Of a stretch of 64,000 nt of DNA, positions 55,001 through 57,650 are shown in pieces. Location: the NCBI GenBank assembly GCA_033964015.1, contig CM066913.1, positions 33,927,577-33,991,576 on the forward strand. Reading direction: 5' to 3'. This DNA comes from Scolanthus callimorphus (taxonomy: Eukaryota > Cnidaria > Anthozoa > Actiniaria > Edwardsiidae). The position numbers and the translations under genes are program-made. The notes beneath the pieces are model-generated. The model saw only the letters and a list, made by a program, of their open reading frames with translations, did no database searches and was not told the origin of the DNA. Position 1 is the first letter of the stretch; every line of letters starts with the position of its first letter.

Positions 55001-55838
55001 AAGTGGGGGCAAAGCCGACACTGCCGATATATTACTTCAAAGTCAGCTCGTCTGAAATTATAATAACAGTGAAATACCAAGGTATCTCTCTCGCGAAAAA
55101 TGATATCTTCACTCTGTGAAGATATGATATTTATCTTCACTCTTCGCAGTGAAGATAGCACATGTAGATTTCTAATTTTCAGATTTTCGTAAAATAAATG
55201 TCGATTTGGTATTTCACTGATGTTTATATAATAAACAGAACATTACATGGCCGCTTGGAGATACGAATTTTATCTTCTCGTGTTAAAATATTTTATAAAT
55301 TAGAAATTTCCAACACTCGAAGATAAAATTCGTATCTCCGCACGGCCATGTAATATCCTCCATTTAACTGGGCTCTAATGAACATTTTGACGGGCTCTAA
55401 ATTCTCGTTTTTGTACTCAATACTCTCTTCTGCGCTTGGGCTAAAATGAGTCTAAGTCGGACCCAAAACATATTTACGCCCGCGAACATCAACTATATGT
55501 ATTGTTAAATTATGCATCGAGTCAGTCAATTATTTAGTATTCGCGTGCTCATCACGTGATAGTGATTGTACCTGGCTTGAGATACAAAGAAACCAGTCAC
55601 GTGTTCAATAAGTGACAATTTTTTTACCTGTTTTGTGATTGGCTCACAGGGAAGCCATTCAGCAGCAACTTGTAACTTCCCTTGGTTAAAACTGGCTAGG
55701 TGTATTTGGTCTTAGTGCACAGTTATTTGACGTTCTCTCCACTTGTGTCCTCCACAGACCCAGTACGTGTTCTGCTATCAGATGGTCAAAAGATACCTGG
55801 ACTCCTTCGATGACTATGCTAATTTTGGAGATCGCTAG
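731..55838 (+). CDS. Receptor-type protein tyrosine phosphatase, FN3 repeats + TM + D1 + D2 (5' partial gene model)
   Basis: Single-pass membrane phosphatase expected to remove phosphate from tyrosines in the cytoplasm under control of an adhesive ectodomain. Exons by splice sites and frame: 731-1015 (end uncertain), 1324-1394, 1894-2119, 2679-2969, 3161-3231, 3976-4201, 7238-7554, 10017-10123, 10452-10647, 11059-11143, 12142-12421, 12837-12876, 14182-14305, 15137-~15261 (end uncertain), 16081-16211, 16973-17060, 17683-17759, 18329-18368, 18912-19009, 20222-20338, 20977-21131, 21600-21735, 22309-22458, 23734-23836, 24679-24752, 25653-25787, 26079-26201, 26735-26880, 53695-53830, 55758-55838. 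Adjoining phases match at nearly every junction. FN3 repeats followed by two PTP domains resemble LAR-like or R2B-like receptors. No Ig or MAM domain is visible, but the N terminus is off the window. One base appears missing in the 7238 exon. No canonical AATAAA was noticed just after the stop. Confidence 0.9.
1324..1394 (+). CDS. RPTP exon: FN3 domain 2, first half
   Basis: A 71-base exon between tctctccaag and gtgagt. It encodes APEGK followed by a strand ending in ISIWWK, the first half of an FN3 domain with its core tryptophan. It ends in phase 0 and joins the exon at 1894. Its length equals that of the 3161-3231 exon. Confidence 0.75.
1894..2119 (+). CDS. RPTP exon: FN3 domain 2, second half
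   Basis: A 226-base exon after ttgttttag, ending at gtaagc. It begins KSSDYVLNG and contains [26 protein letters not shown] and a closing KTPED, typical of the C-terminal half of an FN3 domain. Phase 0 in, phase 1 out. Confidence 0.85.
2679..2969 (+). CDS. RPTP exon: FN3 domain 3 (single exon)
   Basis: Bounded by ctctacag and gtaagt, phase 1 at both ends. The translation starts APVCSP and includes [17 protein letters not shown] and [13 protein letters not shown], a full FN3 domain of about 96 residues. Confidence 0.88.
3161..3231 (+). CDS. RPTP exon: FN3 domain 4, first half
   Basis: A 71-base exon between tttgcag and gtagtt. It encodes [13 protein letters not shown] and ends VVVNWQ, the tryptophan strand of an FN3 domain, in phase 0. 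A 744-base intron follows. Confidence 0.75.
3976..4201 (+). CDS. RPTP exon: FN3 domain 4, second half
   Basis: A 226-base exon. The acceptor ctttttaag at 3975 keeps phase 0; a nearby cacag at 3982 would shift the frame. It encodes [12 protein letters not shown] and [15 protein letters not shown], then ends in phase 1 before gtgcgt. A Pao/BEL element sits 51 bases downstream in the intron. Confidence 0.82.
4253..4387 (-). repeat. LTR of Pao/BEL element (3' copy in element sense)
   Basis: 135 bp, starting tttcagaaag and ending tttgaca on the + strand. By eye it is identical base for base to 5769-5903. Confidence 0.93.
5769..5903 (-). repeat. LTR of Pao/BEL element (5' copy in element sense)
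   Basis: Identical partner of 4253-4387. The bases next to it on the interior side read, on the minus strand, ctggtgccgaaac, a plausible tRNA primer binding site. Confidence 0.93.
5931..6645. mobile_element. TTAA-flanked inverted-repeat element (piggyBac-type target site)
   Basis: The ends read TTAAGGTATGAGTATACCTT and its reverse complement, with TTAA at 5931-5934 and 6642-6645. Similarity continues inward with mismatches. A second inverted pair lies inside (around 6212-6240 and 6345-6385, core gtgtgcgggatt). No transposase is visible. The TTAA target fits piggyBac-like elements, but the terminal bases are not the usual CCY, so the superfamily is an inference. Confidence 0.78.
6642..6803. 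mobile_element. Relic end of the TTAA/ggtgcgtttacc repeat family
   Basis: Starts ttaatggtgcgtttacc and shares ccgttgctagggaaaatt, agtcctgcaaaa and ttctcgttctccat with 60785-60990. Only one end is present here. It abuts the preceding TTAA element. Confidence 0.6.
7238..7554 (+). CDS. RPTP exon: FN3 domain 5 with furin-type site and an apparent one-base deletion
   Basis: Bounded by ttcacag and gtaagt. From 7260 it reads [17 protein letters not shown] and later [10 protein letters not shown], an FN3 domain. It contains RVRKRRA, which matches the furin consensus R-X-K/R-R; LAR- and PTPRM-type receptors are known to be cut in their FN3 region. The length of 317 is one short of a multiple of three for a phase 1-1 exon. 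The phase expected from the previous exon meets a TGA at 7261-7263, and the downstream frame meets a TGA at 7242-7244. A missing base near 7258-7261 (gattcctgaag) would explain both. Confidence 0.75.
8270..8745. mobile_element. PIF/Harbinger-like MITE with an internal tRNA-like sequence
   Basis: Terminal inverted repeats begin GACCCCGTTCACACTAGACC on the left, with an imperfect partner ending ggagtc on the right. Both are flanked by TAA (8267-8269 and 8746-8748), the 3-bp TWA target of PIF/Harbinger elements. The repeats continue inward for tens of bases (ccggtacaaaaccgga). No transposase is present. A minus-strand tRNA-like stretch lies at about 8386-8468. Confidence 0.8.
8386..8468 (-). ncRNA. 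tRNA-like (SINE-type) sequence inside MITE
   Basis: On the minus strand an A-box-like CGTAGCTCATGTGTAAG is followed about 40 bases later by a B-box-like GGGTTCGCACC. The spacing fits a Pol III internal promoter. The cloverleaf is imperfect, so this is a tRNA-derived or pseudo-tRNA segment. Confidence 0.5.
9281..9745. mobile_element. Inverted-repeat element with CAGGCCCGTAGCCAG ends
   Basis: A perfect 15-bp inverted repeat at 9281-9295 and 9731-9745. An inner inverted pair (gtgataagagttgatgaa near 9364 and ttcatcaactctcatcac near 9608) adds structure. No coding capacity is visible, and no clear target duplication. Confidence 0.72.
10017..10123 (+). CDS. RPTP exon: FN3 domain 6, first half
   Basis: Bounded by ttttgcag and gtaagt. 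Encodes [15 protein letters not shown] then IKLTWELP, the N-terminal half of an FN3 domain, and leaves in phase 0. A poly-C tract (about 10187-10205) lies in the next intron. Confidence 0.8.
10452..10647 (+). CDS. RPTP exon: FN3 domain 6, second half
   Basis: Follows gctcgtaag and ends at gtaagt. The translation includes [10 protein letters not shown] and [13 protein letters not shown], typical FN3 strands. Phase 0 in, phase 1 out. Confidence 0.82.
11059..11143 (+). CDS. RPTP exon: membrane-proximal FN3 domain 7, first half
   Basis: Bounded by ttcctcag and gtaaga. Encodes [11 protein letters not shown] and ends TNGPI in phase 2. Joined to 12142 it gives [13 protein letters not shown], the membrane-proximal pattern of many receptor PTPs. 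Confidence 0.8.
11266..11566. repeat. Interspersed repeat, copy A of the ggtaccttttaggg family
   Basis: Contains several copies of ggtaccttttaggg and the stretch ttggtagcctgaatttcaga, all shared with 46391-46680. Its right end (gacgagcacccccgcc) is the reverse complement of the left end of the other copy. Poly-C of about 22 bases follows. Confidence 0.65.
11678..11829. repeat. Fold-back palindrome (~152 bp)
   Basis: Arms 11678-11720 and 11787-11829 are near-perfect reverse complements (ccagaggttttgagtggtgt). An inner pair forms around acgccatc and gatggcgt. Related sequence occurs near 12530-12740 and 37241-37630. No gene. Confidence 0.8.
12142..12421 (+). CDS. RPTP exon: membrane-proximal FN3 domain 7, second half
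   Basis: After tttctag, ending at gtaaca in phase 0. Encodes [19 protein letters not shown] and FKIYIRAMT, the conserved membrane-proximal ectodomain strands of type R2-like receptor PTPs. Cut products of the furin site in FN3-5 would keep this domain on the membrane subunit. Confidence 0.85.
12499..12745. repeat. Copy of the gtggtataaaagaggaca repeat family
   Basis: Shares gcgcgcgcgcagccaaac and gtggtataaaagaggacat-like runs with 37241-37630. Ends are rich in alternating gcgcgc. It lies in the intron before the juxtamembrane exon. Confidence 0.55.
12837..12876 (+). CDS. RPTP exon: 40-base juxtamembrane exon
   Basis: Bounded by cctgttttag and gtacaa. Encodes [13 protein letters not shown] in phase 0 and leaves one base that completes an alanine with the transmembrane exon. 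Too short to find by length alone; supported by phase and position. Confidence 0.65.
13209..13429. mobile_element. Fold-back MITE
   Basis: Arms from 13209 and back from 13429 are inverted copies: tttcgctaaga, then ggtctgtaag-like, then accttccaaataaggtaagg. The centre also pairs (gcgaaatttt, aaaatttcgc). Non-coding. Confidence 0.75.
13552..13740. repeat. Diverged copy of the cacccaattca/gaccgagtg repeat family
   Basis: Shares order and words (gccacccaattcaaatcatg, ctagaccgagtg, aatcat and aattgggcggcaa) with 23223-23598 and 33450-33630. Confidence 0.5.
13841..14107. repeat. Fold-back palindrome with ~80-base arms
   Basis: acactcgttttcagtcgcac on the left pairs with gtgactgaaaacgagtgt on the right; the pairing runs through gtttggtggacgt and acgtccaccaaac. 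The loop is about 105 bases. Confidence 0.78.
14182..14305 (+). CDS. RPTP exon: transmembrane segment
   Basis: Between ttttttctag and gtacgt. After a Thr/Pro-rich stalk (TVSTPPP) comes [20 protein letters not shown], a strongly hydrophobic helix, then LLYKR as the cytoplasmic stop-transfer. Phase 1 in, phase 2 out. Confidence 0.9.
15137..15261 (+). CDS. RPTP exon: cytoplasmic juxtamembrane (3' end uncertain)
   Basis: After tttacag the frame reads [18 protein letters not shown], a charged juxtamembrane region. The next exon needs phase 1. Phase-1 GT candidates are 15157, 15169, 15262 and 15301; none is a strong donor, while the good-looking gtaaga at 15174 is phase 0. A mobile repeat begins about 15276. 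Confidence 0.5.
15276..15452. repeat. Interspersed repeat with ggatccaggaatttcagaag start
   Basis: Begins gggggatccagg and ends cccgaaatccgcccctga, imperfect inverted ends of the 'ccaggggcggatcc' type seen widely in animal genomes. Non-coding. It adjoins the uncertain exon end. Confidence 0.5.
15805..16045. repeat. Inverted-repeat element related to the 17137 palindrome
   Basis: Imperfect inverted arms (accaggcgttggatgttttg; ccaatcgcctgttatcaggct) around a centre with tccaagatggcacccgcgag. The centre and order match the 17137-17297 element. Confidence 0.55.
16081..16211 (+). CDS. RPTP exon: start of D1
   Basis: After ttttcattag. Encodes NEAIYDE and [17 protein letters not shown] then HEEYK, the helix that opens the first phosphatase domain. 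The donor is a weak gttttt; phase 0 joins KFENG in the next exon. Confidence 0.87.
16973..17060 (+). CDS. RPTP exon: D1 KNRY loop
   Basis: Between ccgttgcag and gtaagt. Encodes KNRYANIVA, the phosphotyrosine-recognition loop region of classical PTPs (NRYxNI). Ends in phase 1 so that the next exon completes AYDHSRV. Confidence 0.92.
17137..17297. mobile_element. Mutator-like palindromic MITE with 9-bp target duplication
   Basis: Near-perfect 68-base arms begin TAGCCTGCTAGCAGGCG and are separated by a short loop. The 9-bp repeat ATTTTACTC flanks it at 17128-17136 and 17298-17306. A 9-bp duplication and long inverted arms fit Mutator-like elements. 161 bp, non-coding. Confidence 0.85.
17683..17759 (+). 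CDS. RPTP exon: D1 substrate-binding strand
   Basis: After ttacccag, ending at gtatgt. Encodes [12 protein letters not shown] and SDYVNASFL, conserved PTP motifs. Phase 1 in, phase 0 out. Confidence 0.93.
18329..18368 (+). CDS. RPTP exon: D1 YIASQG motif (40 bases)
   Basis: After cattttag, ending before gtatga. Encodes [13 protein letters not shown] plus one base that completes glycine in the next exon, giving YIASQGP of classical PTPs. Confidence 0.88.
18912..19009 (+). CDS. RPTP exon: D1 FWRM helix
   Basis: After gggtctcag, ending at gtataa. Encodes [12 protein letters not shown] and [12 protein letters not shown], the conserved helix and strand before the KCxxYWP motif. Confidence 0.92.
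19055..19619. mobile_element. PIF/Harbinger-like MITE with an internal tRNA-like sequence
   Basis: Inverted ends begin GACCCCGTCTACACTACACC; the right end is ggtgtagtgtggacggggtc. TTA flanks both sides (19052-19054, 19620-19622). Shares GACCCCGT and the layout with 8270-8745. A tRNA-like stretch lies in the left half. Confidence 0.82.
19273..19360 (+). ncRNA. tRNA-like sequence inside MITE
   Basis: tccgtagctcagtgtttagg resembles a tRNA D-arm with A box, and ggtgggttcgattctc a T-arm with B box. Outer bases ctccgta and tgtggag can pair as a seven-base acceptor stem with wobble. The long variable region and weak arms argue for a SINE-like or pseudo-tRNA sequence. Confidence 0.55.
19985..20040. 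repeat. Short perfect-armed hairpin
   Basis: cgtgattatcggcgaatag pairs with ctattcgccgacaatcacg around a short loop, with one mismatch. Intronic, non-coding. Confidence 0.6.
20222..20338 (+). CDS. RPTP exon: D1 KCHQYWP motif
   Basis: After caccettag-type acceptor caccctta/g, ending at gtatgt. Encodes [10 protein letters not shown], matching the KCxxYWP motif that precedes the catalytic loops. Confidence 0.93.
20977..21131 (+). CDS. RPTP exon: D1 WPD loop
   Basis: After tttcttag, ending at gtcagt. Encodes [18 protein letters not shown] with the general-acid aspartate of the WPD loop, then VVVHC and the first two bases of the active-site serine codon. Phase 2 out. Confidence 0.94.
21466..21540 (-). 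ncRNA. Degenerate tRNA-like sequence
   Basis: On the minus strand, GTTCGAATCCCGGC is an excellent B box; the upstream A-box region (gctgtttgttaagcc) is weak. Probably a SINE or tRNA relic. Confidence 0.4.
21600..21735 (+). CDS. RPTP exon: D1 catalytic P-loop
   Basis: After tctctctag, ending at gtaagg. With the previous exon it forms [10 protein letters not shown], the full PTP signature: nucleophilic Cys, phosphate-binding Arg. It continues to [11 protein letters not shown], the start of the Q loop. All catalytic residues needed for activity are present in D1. Confidence 0.95.
22309..22458 (+). CDS. RPTP exon: D1 C-terminal helix and linker
   Basis: After tcttcag, ending at gtcagt. Begins [14 protein letters not shown], completing the D1 Q loop and last helix. 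It continues into the D1-D2 linker (SGYASEFQ), like the corresponding LAR linker. Confidence 0.92.
23223..23598. mobile_element. Inverted-repeat element, cggtgtttacatcttg family
   Basis: Ends atagaccgattcggctaacg and the matching right end acaccgt...ttgtctat are imperfect inverted repeats of about 45 bases. Related relics at 13552-13740 and 33450-33630. No transposase. Confidence 0.68.
23734..23836 (+). CDS. RPTP exon: D1-D2 linker and start of D2
   Basis: After cttacag, ending at gtaagg. Encodes [11 protein letters not shown], an acidic Ser/Asp-rich stretch, and PDIVA; the next exon continues LNRCRVIL. D2 here lacks the NRY loop seen in D1. Confidence 0.83.
23974..24162. repeat. Fold-back palindrome
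   Basis: aagcaataaaaatact on the left pairs with agtacttttattgctt on the right. Pairing continues through the centre (aaacttgaaagacactcg; catgtctttcaagtttt). Confidence 0.75.
24679..24752 (+). CDS. RPTP exon: D2 DYINA motif
   Basis: After actttgcag, ending at gtgagt. Encodes [10 protein letters not shown] and [10 protein letters not shown], the D2 counterpart of the D1 exon at 17683. Confidence 0.88.
25122..25330. repeat. 17-bp tandem repeat cttcgctaagtgtcaca
   Basis: At least ten units, first with cttcactaagtgtcaga, then cttcgctaagtgtcaca. Looser cactt/catacgtca copies extend from about 25000 to 25570. It produces open frames by chance. Confidence 0.85.
25653..25787 (+). CDS. RPTP exon: D2 FWRM helix
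   Basis: After tatccacag, ending at gttagt. Encodes [20 protein letters not shown] and [10 protein letters not shown]. The usual QGP is PAP in D2. Confidence 0.9.
26079..26201 (+). CDS. RPTP exon: D2 RYWPDE motif
   Basis: After cgtttcag, ending at gtaggt. Encodes [20 protein letters not shown], corresponding to the KCxxYWP exon of D1. Confidence 0.88.
26428..26490 (+). pseudogene. Duplicated fragment of the D2 exon
   Basis: gactcacaaaacaatatgg and acttcctctccagtaa repeat the last 60 or so bases of 26079-26201, 270 bases downstream, with mismatches and an in-frame stop (taactga). It has no acceptor of its own. Confidence 0.7.
26735..26880 (+). CDS. RPTP exon: D2 altered WPD loop and VVVQC
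   Basis: After tttgtcag, ending at gtaaca. Encodes [10 protein letters not shown] where D1 has WPDKGVP, then VVVQC plus two bases of serine. The Pro of WPD is Ser, and the signature His is Gln. Phase 2 out to the exon at 53695 across a 26.8 kb intron. Confidence 0.88.
27759..27834. repeat. 11-bp GC-rich tandem repeat tgcgctcgcgg
   Basis: About seven near-perfect units, self-complementary in part (cgcgagcgc). A local GC spike in an AT-rich intron. Confidence 0.85.
28380..28805. repeat. ~13-bp tandem repeat array gcacaggacgcaa
   Basis: About thirty variant units (gcacaggacgcaa, gcgcagtacgcaa). Open on both strands for over 100 codons only because the repeat lacks stops. Flanks (gcaagtgtgaatcatagcga; ctgattcacactagacgcaag) look like inverted ends of a larger element. 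Confidence 0.85.
31551..31690 (-). pseudogene. Decayed fourth copy of the fibrinogen-like exon (3' end only)
   Basis: On the minus strand one frame reads [20 protein letters not shown], matching the end of the three intact fibrinogen-like exons ([16 protein letters not shown]). Upstream frames contain a stop in the LTDR region. It lies about 80 bases past the stop of copy 1, consistent with an old tandem duplicate. Confidence 0.75.
31773..34282 (-). CDS. Secreted/anchored PAN + fibrinogen-like protein, copy 1
   Basis: Exons on the minus strand: 33905-34282, 33092-33155, 31773-32368; phases 0 and 1 match and the total of 1038 bases gives 345 residues. The protein starts [10 protein letters not shown], has a hydrophobic signal or anchor ([12 protein letters not shown]), a PAN/apple domain ([21 protein letters not shown]), a short Cys-bearing linker (VPCRRITDV) and a truncated fibrinogen-like domain ending [11 protein letters not shown]. 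The latter has [31 protein letters not shown] and [11 protein letters not shown], as in the fibrinogen-like part of contactin-associated proteins. Proteins of this layout are common in corals, including skeletal organic matrix proteins; the role here is inferred as extracellular adhesion or matrix. Confidence 0.82.
32401..32519. repeat. Fold-back palindrome in intron of copy 1
   Basis: tgttggtggtgttgtcaagt pairs with acttgacaacaccaccaaca. The centre carries two copies of catcataagaattcatgaattc-like sequence. Confidence 0.8.
32522..32668. repeat. Perfect hairpin made from a LINE fragment
   Basis: Arms of about 70 bases (32522-32592 and 32599-32668) are almost perfect inverted copies around ctgat. 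The right arm belongs to a LINE reading frame (YWLPIEQ). Confidence 0.85.
32599..32800 (+). pseudogene. LINE reverse transcriptase relic
   Basis: In the + strand frame ELYWLPIEQ, stop, [18 protein letters not shown] matches the conserved post-RT segment of CR1/L2-type LINEs. It contains a stop codon and decays after about 32720. Confidence 0.7.
33450..33630. repeat. Truncated copy of the cggtgtttacatcttg family
   Basis: Shares cgaccgagtgcacgagtgta, cacccaaaggaatcatca and gatgtaaacaccgttagccg with 23223-23598. Confidence 0.65.
34686..34972. repeat. 150-bp tandem duplication
   Basis: Two units, starting gagcatttctctgagtaaac at 34686 and 34836, nearly identical to the end (tatcccgaacag). Recent duplication; non-coding. 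Confidence 0.88.
35250..35810 (-). pseudogene. LINE ORF2 C-terminal relic
   Basis: Minus-strand translation from about 35795 reads [24 protein letters not shown] and HSYNTRSS with stops between, the region after the RT domain in CR1/L2-like LINEs. It ends in a hairpin (cgcaaatagcttagct) shared with 38080-38120 and 40490-40530. Confidence 0.65.
35811..37240. other. Intron stretch without a recognisable gene
   Basis: No domain-like frame. Two cttctgattggtt / ttctgattggct motifs (35963 and 36959) and a frame at 36600-36965 without recognisable features. Confidence 0.5.
37241..37630. repeat. 195-bp tandem duplication of the tgtggactcacgagg repeat
   Basis: Units 37241-37435 and 37436-37630 share tgtggactcacgagg, gtcattccgtggtat, gaggacatgtcacgg and gcgcgcgcgca. 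Related to 12499-12745 and the palindrome at 11678. Confidence 0.8.
38050..38130. repeat. LINE-tail-like hairpin
   Basis: ctgtctgcaaatagctttag...ctaatcaggacagacag forms a stem, like the hairpins at 35300 and 40500. The rest of 37860-39180 shows nothing gene-like. Confidence 0.5.
39264..40987 (-). CDS. Secreted/anchored PAN + fibrinogen-like protein, copy 2
   Basis: Exons on the minus strand: 40613-40987, 39971-40025, 39264-39859; 1026 bases, 341 residues, phases 0 and 1. Same order as copy 1: basic start [10 protein letters not shown], hydrophobic stretch [15 protein letters not shown] domain ([15 protein letters not shown]), linker VPCSRITDV and fibrinogen-like domain with [22 protein letters not shown] and a closing [11 protein letters not shown]. 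Residues differ most in the linker and around [17 protein letters not shown] 3' end is inserted just past the first donor (40611). Looks intact. Confidence 0.84.
40150..40592 (+). pseudogene. LINE 3' end with (gttgaa)n tail
   Basis: The + strand reads [19 protein letters not shown] and [18 protein letters not shown], the C-terminal pattern of CR1/L2-like LINE proteins (S..GA..WNSLP). A hairpin (ccgcctgc...gcaggcgg) and a microsatellite aagttgaagttgaag follow, as usual at the 3' end. 5'-truncated. Confidence 0.75.
41209..43256. mobile_element. 2-kb fold-back element with ~790-base arms and TTAA ends
   Basis: Arms 41209-41997 and 42468-43256 are inverted copies with scattered differences, starting TTAAGGTGACTCATTCGAAA. 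Both ends carry TTAA. The loop holds a second inverted-repeat element. No transposase. Single termini of the same family lie at 336-348 and 63719. Confidence 0.87.
41999..42277. mobile_element. MITE nested in the loop of the 2-kb fold-back
   Basis: Inverted ends gggcaattccagaaa(a)taaaggtacccccc and partner at about 42246-42277. Interior is C-rich (poly-C 42161-42181). Non-coding. Confidence 0.78.
44434..44473 (-). ncRNA. Hammerhead-ribozyme-like motif
   Basis: Minus strand order: TTTCC, CTGATGA, a stem GAGG/TCTC with a 6-base loop, GAAAC, GTC, GGAAA. Stem I pairs 5 of 5 and stem III would be minimal, as in Penelope-encoded hammerheads. One extra A sits between CTGATGA and stem II, so activity is uncertain. 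Confidence 0.45.
44434..44515 (-). mobile_element. Penelope-like element 3' end
   Basis: On the minus strand the frame [18 protein letters not shown] followed by a stop is the type of C terminus found in Penelope-like elements. The same bases form a hammerhead-ribozyme-like core. Confidence 0.55.
44473..45857. mobile_element. Segment bounded by 40-bp inverted repeats of Penelope-like sequence
   Basis: catagttagtagaggggact near 44477 and agtcccctctactaactatg near 45837 are inverted copies, extending through gccggctttcataacc. Between them no open frame is recognised; a fold-back fragment (ttacatggccg, 45110) resembles 55242-55354. Confidence 0.6.
46391..46680. repeat. Interspersed repeat, copy B of the ggtaccttttaggg family
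   Basis: Shares ggtaccttttagggggtaaa and ttggtagcctgaatttcaga with 11266-11566. A short internal duplication (tcaactaagcgacgccatgt) is present near its end. Confidence 0.65.
46915..49044 (-). pseudogene. PAN + fibrinogen-like protein, copy 3 (broken signal-peptide region)
   Basis: Exons on the minus strand: 48668-~49044, 47617-47671, 46915-47510. The PAN, linker and fibrinogen-like parts are open and keep the phases of copies 1 and 2; from an internal ATG at 48955 the frame is 312 residues. The original start ([10 protein letters not shown] at 49044) runs into a stop in the hydrophobic stretch: one base is missing near 48955 compared with copy 2. The linker has lost one Cys (VPY) and gained another (NCC). 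The internal start would give [10 protein letters not shown] and no clear signal peptide, so it is either a recent pseudogene or mislocalised. It could also be repaired by an assembly correction. Confidence 0.72.
49050..50100. other. Intron stretch without a recognisable gene
   Basis: AT-rich, no domain-like frame on either strand. A hydrophobic frame at 49597-49878 has no codon or motif support. Confidence 0.5.
50105..50272. mobile_element. 168-bp MITE with gatttcgtatgactgtga ends
   Basis: The first and last 30 bases are inverted copies with two mismatches. The interior is GC-rich (cggtactgtcgcggtgg). Target duplication not resolved. Confidence 0.78.
50733..51733. mobile_element. 1-kb TIR element, family GGGACGTGTCATTATTTA (copy A)
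   Basis: Ends GGGACGTGTCATTATTTA and its complement, with TTA on both sides (50730-50732, 51734-51736), a TWA target as in PIF/Harbinger. Subterminal zones repeat ggagggtccaaattttttt several times. No transposase. Confidence 0.8.
52191..53694. repeat. Minisatellite made from the D2 P-loop exon boundary
   Basis: Units start taatggtgttggt at 52191, 52266, 52341, 52416, 52494, then after a LINE insertion at 53228, 53304, 53415, 53483, 53555 and 53625. The first group has a 75-bp period, the last about 70. Each begins with a copy of the first ~31 bases of the exon at 53695; the last four, like the real exon, follow tttttgttctcag or ccttttgttctcag. See findings. Confidence 0.92.
52640..53206 (-). 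pseudogene. LINE C-terminal domain relic inserted in the minisatellite
   Basis: One minus-strand frame of 181 codons reads [40 protein letters not shown] and a long tail, the zinc-knuckle-like end of LINE reverse transcriptases (C..C......E.H.L..C). It is 5'-truncated and lies between units 5 and 6 of the array, so it arrived after the array formed. Confidence 0.8.
53695..53830 (+). CDS. RPTP exon: D2 P-loop ([10 protein letters not shown])
   Basis: After ttgttctcag, ending at gtgagt. With 26880 it forms [12 protein letters not shown]: Cys and Arg of the signature kept, His changed to Gln and Ala to Asn. Then [18 protein letters not shown], the helix before the Q loop. The acceptor is the last of five tandem copies. 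Confidence 0.92.
53985..54932. mobile_element. TIR element, family GGGACGTGTCATTATTTA (copy B)
   Basis: Same ends and interior as 50733-51733 (agacactaccct, gaggaaaagcaaactctccc) with several internal deletions. The first base of the left end is A rather than G; target duplication not clean. Confidence 0.75.
55242..55354. repeat. Fold-back palindrome attacatggccg
   Basis: attacatggccg and gagatacgaattttatctt pair with aagataaaattcgtatctc and cggccatgtaat. A related fragment is at 45110-45190. Confidence 0.78.
55758..55838 (+). CDS. RPTP terminal exon: D2 C-terminal helix and stop
   Basis: After tcctccacag. Encodes [20 protein letters not shown] and ends FGDR stop (55836-55838), matching the YxFCYxxVxxYLDSF end of D2 in LAR-like receptors. 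The end of the gene is therefore complete. Confidence 0.93.
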   Translation, partial: TQYVFCYQMVKRYLDSFDDYANFGDR

Positions 55839-55839
55839 A

Positions 55840-57100
55840 AAAGTGTCTATGTCTATGTCTATGCTAGAGACGTAACGTACCAAGAGTCGCGACTCTATGG
55901 CGCATTGAGAGCATTCCTCTGACTGGGCATTTGGTTGGTCTGACTAAACTATTTTTAGAAACAGTTTTCCATTGTTTTTGTTTAATAGTATTATATTTTT
56001 GGAAGAACAATCACTCTTTACTCAAATAACCAATGAAGAAAAAAGATTTCAACAGAGCAAACAATGCTGACCATGATTAATATTTTTCAGGATTCTAAAA
56101 ACAGAGGGCTCCCTGTTTCTAAGGGGAGAGGTCAAAACATCCGTACTTCCGTGGGTGCCCAATTGACAGTTTTCACGATGTTGCGCACGCAGCATAAAAG
56201 GGATGAGAACAATGCTTGTATGTTTTGAATAACAAAAGCCGTCTGCGCCAGAACGAGTCAGAACGGCTCAAGGGTATTGTTTTCCCAACACCGTGAAAAC
56301 GGTCAATTTGGGGGGTGGGGTAGAGCCACCTACCGGAGCCACCTACCTCTCAGAGCTGAATTTTAGAGCAATTATCTCCTTAAATGAAATAGATATTAAA
56401 AAGGTGTATGCTCCAACGCTTTCCTCGCAGCGAAAGGAGTCCATATGAGCAATAACATCAGGTACCCCTAGATCATGCTCTGAGAAAATTAGGTCTGAAA
56501 AAGGGGTATTGCTGGTACCCACCACCTCCCCTGAAAAAAATGGGTACCAGTCGAGTACAAGACGTGTTTTGACCTCTTCCCTAAAAATAGATGGTCTGTA
56601 CAAATGCCCAATCCATTTTAGCCATTGCTTTCAACCAGAAGTTCATATTTCAACTAATTTGAAAACTACTGAGTACAGTAAAAACGCCGCGAGTAAGAAC
56701 CTTCATTTTCCCAAGTTAGCCTAAACAGGTTCTTATATCAATGGTGCTTAATGCAAATTTAGGTTATTTTAAAATATTTTTATGGCACAAAATAGTAATG
56801 TCATGACTTCAGCAAAGTGGTATATATATCACATTTCTCATTTATATCTAAAATCATTAAAGTAATTCATAATTGAATTACTACACTGAACAGTCCTGGA
56901 TATGATACTGTAAATAGATTGTACTGATATTAAGAAATGATTTGTTCTTTTCTCTATTTTTAAAAAAATTAAGAACCTATTACAAATTTTAGGCTTAACA
57001 AGTTTTTTTTTTATATAGAGTATTTAAGATTGAAATTTTAGCAACAGGTTTTTATATTAAATGTTCCTACTTGCGGGTTTTTACTGCATCTATAAGCATC
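55840..57100. other. 3' flank of the RPTP gene, no further gene seen
   Basis: AT-rich after 56700. No domain-like frame. 3' UTR probably extends into the first few hundred bases, but no canonical AATAAA was noticed there. Confidence 0.5.
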
Positions 57101-57115
57101 ACTAAAAAAATTGAA

Positions 57116-57324
57116 CACTAGCGACATAACGACAGAAGGACTTTATGTTGTAACGAAAAAAGCAAGGAAAAATAAATAAAATAATCGGTATTTCCACGGA
57201 ACATCATTAGATTACTTTACGGATGCTATCTTATGATATTTTTTGTCGACGTCAACGTTTCGAAACCGCTAAAATGTGTTGCGTGATATTTTTCTTATGT
57301 CGTTATGTCCAAGTGTGCACCAGG
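57116..57324. mobile_element. MITE of the gcgacataacgac / gtgcaccagg family (copy B)
   Basis: acactagcgacataacgac at the left and gtcgttatgtccaagtgtgc at the right are inverted. Closely related to 61557-61781. Confidence 0.7.
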
Positions 57325-57650
57325 TTTTAGAAAAACAATAGAAAAGTAAAATGGTCATGCTGAGCCAGCCATTTTTTAGAGTTTACAAACCCTTCGCCAA
57401 AAGAAATCTTTACGCAAATTATATAAGAAAAGAGGCCGAATTTCCAGTCGAAAAAAAAAAGTAAAAAGAAGGTTTACTAAGCGGAAATGTCAAACGGTGT
57501 TAGCTTGTTTTCATACCTATGCCGAACTCTGCACCGACTTATTAATTGTGTTTTCAAAGCGTTCACTGAATCAAACATCTAAGCAAACCAGTAGCTTTGC
57601 AAAACCTGAGTGATGTTTGTGGTAGCTAAGTGCATGTTAGTTGTCCCGAA